From Marinobacter sp. DY40_1A1 (lineage in GTDB: Bacteria > Pseudomonadota > Gammaproteobacteria > Pseudomonadales > Oleiphilaceae), in assembly GCF_016597815.1 (NCBI RefSeq), contig NZ_VCHA01000004.1:1-64000 (forward strand): a stretch of 64,000 nt of DNA, read 5' to 3'. Below the pieces are notes generated by a model. The model made no database searches, was not told the DNA's origin, and was given only the letters and a program-made list of their open reading frames with translations. A program made the translations under genes and the position numbers. This document shows positions 18,516 through 25,957 of this stretch, one piece after another (the stretch's first letter is position 1; each line of letters opens with the position of its first letter).

Positions 18516-19355
18516 CTATCGGCGATCGCTGAGTTTGAACGCCACGGGAATGGACACGCTCAGGGTGTTCTGGTCGAGATCATCCGGAAAGGCCGGCAGG
18601 GGGGCCGCGTTTTCAAGCATACGGATGACCGCTTTATCCAGCTCAGGGTAACCGGACGGCGTGGTAATACTGGATTCCACAATGCGCCCTTGGCGATCAA
18701 GGGTGAAGCTGAGCCCGACTACCCCTTCCTGACGCCGCAGGCGGGAGGATCGTGGATAGCGTTTAGCACGGGCAAGCTTGGCTGCAACCACGGCCAGATA
18801 GGAACTTCGGACACCGGGGTTGCCTCCAGAGGCACTGGCGCTGCTTTCGCCACTGCCAGCCTTGCGCGCCGGAGCAGCGGCATCCTTGGTTGCTTCGGTG
18901 TCCGGCAACGTCTGACTAGACGTCGTTGTTATGGGAGGCTCCGGAACCACAGGCTTGGGTTCTGGTTCTGGTTCTGGTTCCGGCTCTGGTTCAGGCTCCG
19001 GCTCCGGTTCTGATTCTGGTTCTGGTTCTGGTTCTGGTTCTGGCTCAGGCTTTGGAGATTCTTCTACGCTCACCTCTGCTGTTTGCCTGGGCTGTTCCGG
19101 CTCGCTTACTACCGGCTCCGGTTTGGGAGGTGCCGGGACCGGTTTGGGTGGCTCGACAGGGGCTGGAGCGGCCTCCTGGGTTTCGGCCTCGACACCCAGA
19201 TCACCCAACATACCGAGATCGACCTCAACACCCGCCTCCCCCGGAGACTCAGCCCCTTCCGGAAGGGTGGCTGTGCGCGCAAACGCCGCAAGCACCAACA
19301 AATGAAGTGCCAGCGTCAATACCGCTGCACCGAGCCAGTGACGCCTTGCAATCAT
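18516..19355 (-). CDS. tonB: TonB energy-transducing protein
   Basis: TonB carries proton-motive energy from ExbBD to outer-membrane receptors. One N-terminal membrane helix (residues about 8-26) is followed by a long periplasmic spacer rich in Glu-Pro repeats (residues about 70-135). The C-terminal TonB domain holds RYPRSSRLRRQEGVVGLSF and SGYPELDKAVIRMLE. The 279 residues are within the family range. It overlaps exbD upstream by four bases. The Glu-Pro repeats were encoded with very even GGTTCTGGTTCT-type codons (on the other strand), prone to slippage. Confidence 0.92.
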   Translation of the reverse strand: MIARRHWLGAAVLTLALHLLVLAAFARTATLPEGAESPGEAGVEVDLGMLGDLGVEAETQEAAPAPVEPPKPVPAPPKPEPVVSEPEQPRQTAEVSVEESPKPEPEPEPEPEPESEPEPEPEPEPEPEPEPEPKPVVPEPPITTTSSQTLPDTEATKDAAAPARKAGSGESSASASGGNPGVRSSYLAVVAAKLARAKRYPRSSRLRRQEGVVGLSFTLDRQGRIVESSITTPSGYPELDKAVIRMLENAAPLPAFPDDLDQNTLSVSIPVAFKLSDRR

Positions 19356-19777
19356 TCAGCGTCACCTTGGCGGGTTAGCAGAGCCACCTTTAACAGCCCG
19401 GCCTTTTTGATGTGGTGCAGCACTTCCTGCAATACCTCAACCGGTAACATGGCATCGGCTTTAACCAATACAGAAACTCCATCAACGGTTTCCGCTTCAT
19501 CCAGTAGGCTTCCGAGCTTTTCTACCAGGAGATCCGGAGACACCTCGGTGTTATCCAGGTACATAGAACCATCAGCCGCAACCAAAACCGTCGCTGAGTG
19601 CTCTTTTCCTTGAGCTGCTGTAAGAGATTCGGGAGCTTGAACCATCACCGCATCAGAAGCAGTGATTTGCCCGGCGACCATGAAGAAAATCAGCATCAAA
19701 AATACAATGTTGATCAATGGCACCAGGTTATCATCCGAAGCCAGATCCTTTTTCGGGGCGGTTGCCGAGAGCCTCAC
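19352..19777 (-). CDS. exbD: ExbD/TolR family protein, second copy
   Basis: This 141-residue ExbD has a short cytoplasmic N-terminus, a single helix with the conserved ion-path Asp position replaced by an asparagine-containing NLVPLINIVFLMLIFFMVAG, and a periplasmic domain (VLVAADGSMYLDNTEVS). The usual ExbD helix starts with PLIDVVF. Here it is PLINIVF, so Asp is Asn and this copy may not conduct protons. It overlaps its neighbours by four bases on each side. Confidence 0.88.
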   Translation of the reverse strand: MRLSATAPKKDLASDDNLVPLINIVFLMLIFFMVAGQITASDAVMVQAPESLTAAQGKEHSATVLVAADGSMYLDNTEVSPDLLVEKLGSLLDEAETVDGVSVLVKADAMLPVEVLQEVLHHIKKAGLLKVALLTRQGDAE

Positions 19778-20172
19778 TTCGGCCCCTCTGCAAGCGACAC
19801 GTGGGCAGCGCCAGCATTCTTCAAGCGATCCAGCAGGGTGATAAGCGCCTGCGTGTGAAGACCTGCATCAGCCTGAATAGCAAACACCGCATCGGGTTTA
19901 GCCGACACCAATTCAGCCAGCTCATCGCGACTGGGGTCCCTGTAGACCCGCCCCTCCAGCTCAAAATGACCCTGATTAGAGGTTAGGCGAATCAGCTGTA
20001 TGTCTTTCGGTGGCGCGGAATTACTGTCGGCAGGCGATGCAACATCCAGCTGCCGCCAAGTAATAAACGTGGATGACAGCATAAAAAACAACAGCAGAAT
20101 GAAGACCACATCAATCAACGGTGTCAGGCTGATGCCTTTGGCCCGCCTTACCGGTGAGGCATCAAGCTGCAT
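19774..20172 (-). CDS. exbD: ExbD/TolR family protein, first copy
   Basis: This 132-residue ExbD has the canonical ion-path motif SLTPLIDVVFILLLFFML with the Asp present. The periplasmic domain follows (DAVFAIQADAGLHTQALITL). The ATG at 20172 was chosen because it overlaps the end of exbB by 11 bases (AATGCAGCTTGA). The longer open frame to 20250 reads as an arginine-rich shadow of exbB. It probably forms the working ExbBD channel together with the divergent copy at 19352. Confidence 0.9.
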   Translation of the reverse strand: MQLDASPVRRAKGISLTPLIDVVFILLLFFMLSSTFITWRQLDVASPADSNSAPPKDIQLIRLTSNQGHFELEGRVYRDPSRDELAELVSAKPDAVFAIQADAGLHTQALITLLDRLKNAGAAHVSLAEGPK

Positions 20173-20854
20173 TCCGCAGCGCCTCCGATGATGCCGCGGT
20201 CTCAAACGGCGGCAGCGTGGGCGAGCAGGTAAAAACCCTTGTGACCGCATCGCTCATAGTTGCAGATACCCGCTCAACCTTGCGCTCAAGCCAGGAGTGC
20301 ACGGCAACAACAGGTATGGCTACCGAGAGGCCAACGGCGGTTGTCAGCAACGCTTGCCAGATACCACCAGAAAGCACGGAAGGATCTACCTGATTGCCAG
20401 CGGCTTCCATTTGCTGGAACGCCACGATCATTCCCATGACCGTACCGAGCAAGCCCAGCAGCGGGCTAAGTGAACCAATCATCTCAAGAGGGCGGAAGAA
20501 GCTACGCAGGTCGTTCAGGTACCCCGTCGCCACTCGCTCAACTTCTTCACGCAGGATGCCATCGTCAGTGGTGTTGAGCTGCCCTTGCATTGCCATAGCC
20601 ACAACCGATGAAATGGGCCGCTGCACATTCAGGGCCTTCATTGCCTTCCTGCGGTCACCCTTTTTCCAAAGGCTTAGCGCAGCGTCCACATCAGCAGTAC
20701 TCTCCGCGCGCACCAGCATGAATTGCCACATTTTGACCAGAATTATGGTCATGGCAACTACAGAAAACACCGCCAGAATCCACACCACCGGGCCGCCAGT
20801 AACCAACAGCCCTTGTAGCTGTGCAAAAAACGGAACAGATATACCAGCGCCCAC
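20162..20854 (-). CDS. exbB: ExbB/TolQ family proton-channel protein
   Basis: The 230-residue protein has three membrane helices: an N-terminal one (PVVWILAVFSVVAMTIILV) and a pair in the MotA/TolQ/ExbB domain (SLSPLLGLLGTVMGMIVAFQ and ALLTTAVGLSVAIPVVAVHS). The start is a GTG at 20854 with GGGGGAG upstream. It is the first gene of the heme operon and lies just downstream of the Fur-box-like site. Confidence 0.92.
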   Translation of the reverse strand: MGAGISVPFFAQLQGLLVTGGPVVWILAVFSVVAMTIILVKMWQFMLVRAESTADVDAALSLWKKGDRRKAMKALNVQRPISSVVAMAMQGQLNTTDDGILREEVERVATGYLNDLRSFFRPLEMIGSLSPLLGLLGTVMGMIVAFQQMEAAGNQVDPSVLSGGIWQALLTTAVGLSVAIPVVAVHSWLERKVERVSATMSDAVTRVFTCSPTLPPFETAASSEALRNAA

Positions 20855-20890
20855 AACGCTCCCCCTCGAGTAAACATCAACAATATTCGT

Positions 20891-20911
20891 GAATGCTAAT
20901 TGTTATCATTT
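20891..20911 (-). promoter_or_regulatory. Fur-box-like site upstream of exbB
   Basis: The minus strand reads AAATGATAACAATTAGCATTC, close to the Fur consensus of alternating GATAAT hexamers with dyad symmetry. It lies 37-57 bp upstream of the exbB GTG, where promoter elements should be. Iron-loaded Fur binding here would repress the heme-uptake operon when iron is ample. Confidence 0.6.
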
Positions 20912-21051
20912 GCCTTCGCAAGGGCACCGAGAGAACTTTGACTTTCAGGCAACAAAACCGGCTGTTTGATTTTTGTGCAGAAATAGCGTAACATGCTGAT
21001 TATAGTTATTTTTTAAAAGGAACATTTTCTTAGTAAAACAAGGAGAATATT

Positions 21052-21549
21052 ATCACTATTAATCAAGGCGATCGTATTTTTCACCCCGGTCATGGCATCG
21101 GAATCGTTGAATCCATTCTTAAAAAGAGTTTCTCTGGCGAGGACAAAACCAAGTTCGTAAAACTTTATTTCGAACGTGACGACCTCACCTGGCTGGTGCG
21201 CGCCAATGATCTCCCAAGCAACATTCGCTTCCCCATGAGTGCTCAGGAAGCGAAGAAGATCATCAAGCATGTGAAGAGCTGGCAAGGAAAGTTAAGCGAA
21301 CAGTGGAAAACCCGGTCAACCGCTAACCAGGCCGCTATTGATAAAGGCGACCCCTACGGTTATGCGGAGATGGTTAAGGGCCTAAGCGTTATGCAAGAGG
21401 AAAACCCGCTGAGCATGACAGACCGCAGGCACCTGAACCTCGGTATAAAGTTTTTGTGTGAAGAACTTTCCAGTGCACTGGGCAAAACGCAAGAGCGGGT
21501 ACAGCAGCTTATAGAAGAAGCTTCCAGGTCAAAGCCAACCGCAGCCTGA
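21052..21549 (+). CDS. CarD/CdnL-like transcription regulator with no standard start codon
   Basis: The N-terminus has the CarD/CdnL RNA-polymerase-binding module (GDRIFHPGHGIGIVESI, KFVKLYFERDDLTWLVR), followed by a helical C-terminal domain (DPYGYAEMVKGLSVM, FLCEELSSALGKTQERVQQL). Full length is about 166 residues, right for the family. In this frame no ATG, GTG or TTG occurs until 21196, which would remove most of the module. A strong AAGGAG at 21040-21045 points to ATC at 21052 (six-base spacing) or ATT at 21049. I give 21052; a base error is the alternative. A terminator follows at 21597. Confidence 0.75.
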   Translation: MTINQGDRIFHPGHGIGIVESILKKSFSGEDKTKFVKLYFERDDLTWLVRANDLPSNIRFPMSAQEAKKIIKHVKSWQGKLSEQWKTRSTANQAAIDKGDPYGYAEMVKGLSVMQEENPLSMTDRRHLNLGIKFLCEELSSALGKTQERVQQLIEEASRSKPTAA

Positions 21550-21596
21550 CCCACAGGCAGCGCGAGCTCATAATCCAACGTGTGCTCAGTACTTTT

Positions 21597-21629
21597 AAGG
21601 CCTTACGCGAGAGCGTAGGGCCTTTTTCG
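21597..21629 (+). terminator. Rho-independent terminator after the CarD-like gene
   Basis: The stem AAGGCCTTACG / CGTAGGGCCTT around CGAGAG is followed by a T run. It is nearly identical to the terminator at 3449-3481. Confidence 0.8.
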
Positions 21630-21679
21630 TTACAATGTGGGGGTGAGCTCTCAGCGACCCATTACACGAGGACGTTTAT

Positions 21680-22936
21680 ATGAAGAAATTTATTAATGCA
21701 AACATATACCGCAACAACGATGCCACCGAAATCCTCGTGGAAAATGGCGTTATTCGAGTACTTGGAACCGACCTCCCCCCGGCTGAGGAAACAATCGACC
21801 TGAAAGGCCGCCTCGTTGTGCCTCCTTATGTAGATGCCCACCTTCACCTCGACTACGTCTACACCGGCGGCAGCAAGGGGGCCAAAAACAACACTGGCAC
21901 GCTGTTCGAGGGCATAGCTCGCTGGCACGATGTGAAAAAGAACCAATCGTTCGAAGATGCAAAAGAACGTGCGCTAAAAGGCATCCAGGAAGAAGTCTCA
22001 AAAGGTGTGCAGTTCATCCGCACCCACATCGATGTATGCGACCCGAATCTCACCGGGCTAAAAGCCATGCTGGAGGTTCGTGAACAACTTAAGGATAACG
22101 TCACCATTCAGATCGTCGCCTTTCCCCAGGAAGGGATGTATGCCTACAAAGGCGGTGACGAATTGGTGGAAGAAGCGTTGAAGATGGGCGCCGACTGCGT
22201 AGGCAGCATTCCCCACTTCGAGTGGGCCCGTGAAATCGGCGAGAAATCCATTCACCGCACCGTTGAGCTGGCCATCAAATACGACAAGCTTATCGACGTA
22301 CACTGCGACGAAACAGACGATGTGATGAGTCGTTTTGTTGAACTTCTGAACGCCCTGGCCATGACCGAAGACATAGGCACTCGTACCGCGGCCAGCCATA
22401 CCTGCTCCTTCGGTTCGGCCGACAACGCCTACGCATTTCGCATGATGAGACTGTTCCAGAAATCAGGTCTGAACTTCATTGCCCTGCCCACTGAGAATGC
22501 CTACCTGCAAGGCAGGCAAGACACCTACCCGAAACGCCGAGGCATGACGCGAGTAAAAGAGTTCTGGGAGAGCAACATTAACGTCTGCTTCGGCCAGGAT
22601 TCCATCAACGACCCCTGGTATCCGGTAGGCAACGGAAACCTGATGAACATTCTGGATAACGGCATTCACATGGCCCAAACCATGTCGATGGATCAACTCG
22701 ATACCTGTCTGGACCTGATCACCTTCAACGGTGCAAAAACCCTGAACGTTGAAGACCAGTACGGCCTGGATGTGGGCAAACCGGCGAACTTTCTGGTGCT
22801 GGATGCCACCAGCTCGTTTGAAGCCGTTCGCCAGCGAGCGGATGTACTGGCATCCATCCGCAACGGGGAATACCTGTTTCGGAAATCAGAGCCCAGCTAC
22901 GACATTGAACTGGATCTGTTCAGAAAAACCAGGTAA
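21680..22936 (+). CDS. codA: Cytosine deaminase (amidohydrolase, CodA-like)
   Basis: CodA hydrolyses cytosine to uracil and ammonia in pyrimidine salvage. Long stretches match my memory of E. coli CodA: GTLFEGIARWHDVK, FIRTHIDVCDP, IQIVAFPQEGMYAY, KYDKLIDVHCDETDD, TYPKRRGMTRVKEFWES and NVCFGQDSINDPWYPVG. Metal and catalytic residues are in place: HLHLD, VHCDE, ASHT and the Asp in GQDS. The E. coli enzyme has GHDD there; here the His is Gln. The length of 418 residues is normal. No cytosine permease is adjacent. It stands alone between two terminators, so it forms its own unit. Confidence 0.85.
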   Translation: MKKFINANIYRNNDATEILVENGVIRVLGTDLPPAEETIDLKGRLVVPPYVDAHLHLDYVYTGGSKGAKNNTGTLFEGIARWHDVKKNQSFEDAKERALKGIQEEVSKGVQFIRTHIDVCDPNLTGLKAMLEVREQLKDNVTIQIVAFPQEGMYAYKGGDELVEEALKMGADCVGSIPHFEWAREIGEKSIHRTVELAIKYDKLIDVHCDETDDVMSRFVELLNALAMTEDIGTRTAASHTCSFGSADNAYAFRMMRLFQKSGLNFIALPTENAYLQGRQDTYPKRRGMTRVKEFWESNINVCFGQDSINDPWYPVGNGNLMNILDNGIHMAQTMSMDQLDTCLDLITFNGAKTLNVEDQYGLDVGKPANFLVLDATSSFEAVRQRADVLASIRNGEYLFRKSEPSYDIELDLFRKTR

Positions 22937-22960
22937 CACCGACTGGCCAACACTGACAAA

Positions 22961-22994
22961 GGGGAGCGCAAAGGTGACGCTCCCCACATTTTTA
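22961..22994 (+). terminator. Rho-independent terminator of codA
   Basis: GGGGAGCG and CGCTCCCC pair perfectly around CAAAGGTGA-like loop bases, followed by ACATTTTTAC. It lies 25 bp after the codA stop. Confidence 0.85.
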
Positions 22995-23095
22995 CACTTC
23001 TACAACAATCTGGCTGTTTGTAACAGTCGGTAAATTAAGCAGAATCCCCGCAATTAAGAAAAGTACACCACCAAAACCGCGATAAGGGATTCAGG

Positions 23096-25921
23096 ATGTA
23101 TTTCAGAGGTGCTGCAGCACTCGGGTTAACCGCCATTTTACTTTCAGGCTGCGGGGGAAGTTCCTCAAGCAAAACAATCACCGAATCCCGGCACTCAGTC
23201 AGCTTTCCTGATGCTATCTCTATGGTCAGTTATCAGTATCAGCCAAAACATGAGGTGCTACCGGGAAACGTACGATATAGCGGATACAACCTCCCGGACT
23301 GGGCGTCCGTTGATGCAAGAACCGGAATCATTTCCGGCACCCCCGGCCCGGAGCATGCATCGGCGCAGGTCGAGCTTTCAATCGCAGCATCCAATGACTC
23401 CCATCGCTTGATCCTCATGGACACCATCAAGGTGGAACACGCTGGCGCTTTTCTCAGCCCGCCCGCACTGGATTTCTACGCCAAGGATTTTGATGGCAAC
23501 CCGCGAGAGCCAAGAAACGACCTTTCAGGGGGCGAACTAGAAGGCGAAGTTCAATTTGTACAGTCCCACTCTGTTGCGCCCGCCAATAATTTTGAACGCA
23601 ACACGACCGATGAGACCAAAAGCAAATACATGCCCCGGCTAACAGCGCTGCGGGATACCCTGCTCCTGTTTATCCCAAAAAACGGGATTGAGCCAATTAC
23701 CATGCATGCCGAAGTAAGCGTTAATGGCCAGCCCCTGATGACGCTGCCAATGGCCCACCCAAACGACTTGCCGAAATCCGACGTTGCGGGCGCTCAACCC
23801 ATTCAGTACTCCACTAAGGCATGGTCCGTGAACCTGCCCTGGGATACCGTAAAAAACGGTTTGTCTCTTGAATTTATTGTTGATAAAAACGCAGAAAACA
23901 GAGCTTCCGGCTACTTACCTGCCGCCAATATCGATATTGGCGAAGCCTCCCGAATTGTTTTCCAGAGCATTCGTTTAGGCATGCTGACCGAGCCCGGGCA
24001 GAGCGATGGGCACTACACGCTTCGGGACCCAGTACTGGCCGCTACGGATTACTTCCAGACCCTTCCTGTCTCGAAGCTCGTCATGGGCAGCTACGCTGAT
24101 GCCGTGCTCAACCGGGTAATCATCCGCTCGGGCACCATATACGACAAACACATTGATGGTAGCAGCCAGGTTACAGGTAGCGTATACGAGGGCGATATGC
24201 GCGAGAACGTTGGCAAATCGCAGGTCAGCGTTGGCATAAACATGGCCAACTTCGGTTACACCAGCAACAACATGAAGCAGCAGCACCCTCACGCCTTCAA
24301 ACAGATAACCAATCACCATGCCTGGGGCATGTACACGAACGGTCGCGTTGGTCATGGCCTCAGTGGTGGCAACGGAATCGGAACGCTTTACGACTCCCGA
24401 GGCAACGAAGCCAGCCACGAGTGGGGTCACGCCTATGGCCTCGGTCACTATCCGGGTGAAAATCTGACTGATGATCATCGTTGGGCTTACCATCATGCCG
24501 ACAGTGGCTGGGGATACATTGCGCACCGCAACCGGATGCGCGCAAACCTGTTTGGCTTGAACAATGAAGGCGCCTACAACTACAAGCGGGACGCCATGTC
24601 GGGCGGCTCTCACCGTGGGCCTTTCTCTGCCTACACTCATTACACGGGCTATACCGCAAGAATCATTCAAAACGATCTGGCCAGGCTTCCCATTCCAGAC
24701 ACCCGCCACCCGGCTGGTTACAAAAAGTGGAATACAACCACCGGCCAGTATGAGAATCACGCCAGCTCACATCCTGCACCAGTGGCCGTGGGTGTGGCGG
24801 TTGCGACCATTCTTGGCGGCTATGATCCCGATGGCACTAACGCCGTCATCTATCCGGTATTCCACGGCAACTACGGGAACCTGTTCGACCTGCCGGAACC
24901 TGATCTCAGTTCCGCAGCCAACCAGTGCTGGGTAGAGGTCAATAACCGCAAGGGCGAGCGAAAGCGAATCCGCGTTGCGGCCTCCCGACACAGTTCGGAC
25001 AGTATCAACCAACTCCATTTCAATTTACGGGCAGACTTCAGGCCAACCAGTGCCAGCCTTTATTGCCGGCGCGATGGCACCGAAGAGAAACTCACAGAAA
25101 CCGCTTTTAACGGAGAAATACCTGAACTGCCACCCGTGGCGATTGTTGGTCAGGAAGTGGGACATCAGCAATTGCGCGCACGAGAAATAGCCGAAATTGA
25201 AGACAGGCTGAATGCCATGGACGCCGACCGCTTCAATACCTTGAGTGGAGAATTTGCAACCCAGGTAGCCAGCTATACTGAGCAAGAGTTAAAGAATGGG
25301 CTGTCTGGCCCGGCATGGCGACTGCTTGAGAAGATCAAAAACGACCAAAGGCTCACGACCGAGATTGCGGTTATCATTGCCAAGGCCCGGTTTGAGAACC
25401 TGCCTCCAGAGGAAACCAGAAACCGGTTGACGCACTCACTGACGGCTAACGGATTAATTGAATCGATAGATGAACTGCTGCTGACTGACGGTGTTATCCA
25501 GGGAAACAATGTGTATTTCGACACAAATCTTGTGGATGCCAAATACGTTGCCGTGACGTCTGTGCCAGACAATATTGAAGATGCCAGCCACTGGGTAATG
25601 GATCTTGAAAACCGCATTCATCCTGTGGCAACGCCCTGGCAATGCCTGACCCCCTCCGGCGAGCGTCTTGGCCTGGCACTCTGCCAGCAGGACAACGCTG
25701 CACAGCGGTGGACCTACACCCCTGAGGCACTACAGTTGCGCAATGAAGACAATGGCAAGTGCCTGGACTATGCTCGTCACAACGGCACGCTGATCACTTA
25801 TGGCTGCTCAGGTAACTGGAACCAGCAGTGGACGGGAGTCACCACTTCACAAAGCAAGCTGTTGGCACTGCTGGATGGCAGTCTGCTTACCGGGGTTTAC
25901 GGGGTTATTCTGGCTGACTGA
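23096..25921 (+). CDS. Secreted lipoprotein metalloprotease, M66 (StcE/TagA-like), with ricin-type lectin tail
   Basis: The start has a lipoprotein signal with lipobox LLSGC. Residues about 60-115 look like a putative Ig domain (LPDWASVDARTGIISGTPG). The catalytic centre is HEWGHAYGLGH at about residues 441-451, an HExxHxxGxxH zinc site as in M66 peptidases such as StcE, which cut mucin-type glycoproteins. The C-terminus (about 840-935) is a beta-trefoil-like ricin B segment with WQCLTPSGE, NGKCLDYARHNG and NQQWTG. At 941 residues it fits the family. The pairing suggests a surface protease that holds on to glycans. Identification as M66 is from motif and layout, not a search. Confidence 0.8.
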   Translation: MYFRGAAALGLTAILLSGCGGSSSSKTITESRHSVSFPDAISMVSYQYQPKHEVLPGNVRYSGYNLPDWASVDARTGIISGTPGPEHASAQVELSIAASNDSHRLILMDTIKVEHAGAFLSPPALDFYAKDFDGNPREPRNDLSGGELEGEVQFVQSHSVAPANNFERNTTDETKSKYMPRLTALRDTLLLFIPKNGIEPITMHAEVSVNGQPLMTLPMAHPNDLPKSDVAGAQPIQYSTKAWSVNLPWDTVKNGLSLEFIVDKNAENRASGYLPAANIDIGEASRIVFQSIRLGMLTEPGQSDGHYTLRDPVLAATDYFQTLPVSKLVMGSYADAVLNRVIIRSGTIYDKHIDGSSQVTGSVYEGDMRENVGKSQVSVGINMANFGYTSNNMKQQHPHAFKQITNHHAWGMYTNGRVGHGLSGGNGIGTLYDSRGNEASHEWGHAYGLGHYPGENLTDDHRWAYHHADSGWGYIAHRNRMRANLFGLNNEGAYNYKRDAMSGGSHRGPFSAYTHYTGYTARIIQNDLARLPIPDTRHPAGYKKWNTTTGQYENHASSHPAPVAVGVAVATILGGYDPDGTNAVIYPVFHGNYGNLFDLPEPDLSSAANQCWVEVNNRKGERKRIRVAASRHSSDSINQLHFNLRADFRPTSASLYCRRDGTEEKLTETAFNGEIPELPPVAIVGQEVGHQQLRAREIAEIEDRLNAMDADRFNTLSGEFATQVASYTEQELKNGLSGPAWRLLEKIKNDQRLTTEIAVIIAKARFENLPPEETRNRLTHSLTANGLIESIDELLLTDGVIQGNNVYFDTNLVDAKYVAVTSVPDNIEDASHWVMDLENRIHPVATPWQCLTPSGERLGLALCQQDNAAQRWTYTPEALQLRNEDNGKCLDYARHNGTLITYGCSGNWNQQWTGVTTSQSKLLALLDGSLLTGVYGVILAD

Positions 25922-25957
25922 TCAGGGTGTCCCCATGCGGTTTATCAGCCGATGGGG

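Noticed and set aside
18931..19060. Short-period repeat array that could suggest CRISPR or a satellite
   Set aside because: The six-base period encodes the TonB Glu-Pro spacer; there are no spacers and no cas genes.
18931..19305. Gly-Ser repeat protein of 124 residues on the plus strand
   Set aside because: It is the antisense shadow of the Glu-Pro repeats of TonB and has no start signal of its own.
25922..25957. Terminator between the M66 protease and the GGDEF-EAL gene
   Set aside because: CCCCAT and ATGGGG could pair over about 17 bases, but the stem is short and lacks a T run on either side; I did not list it as supported.
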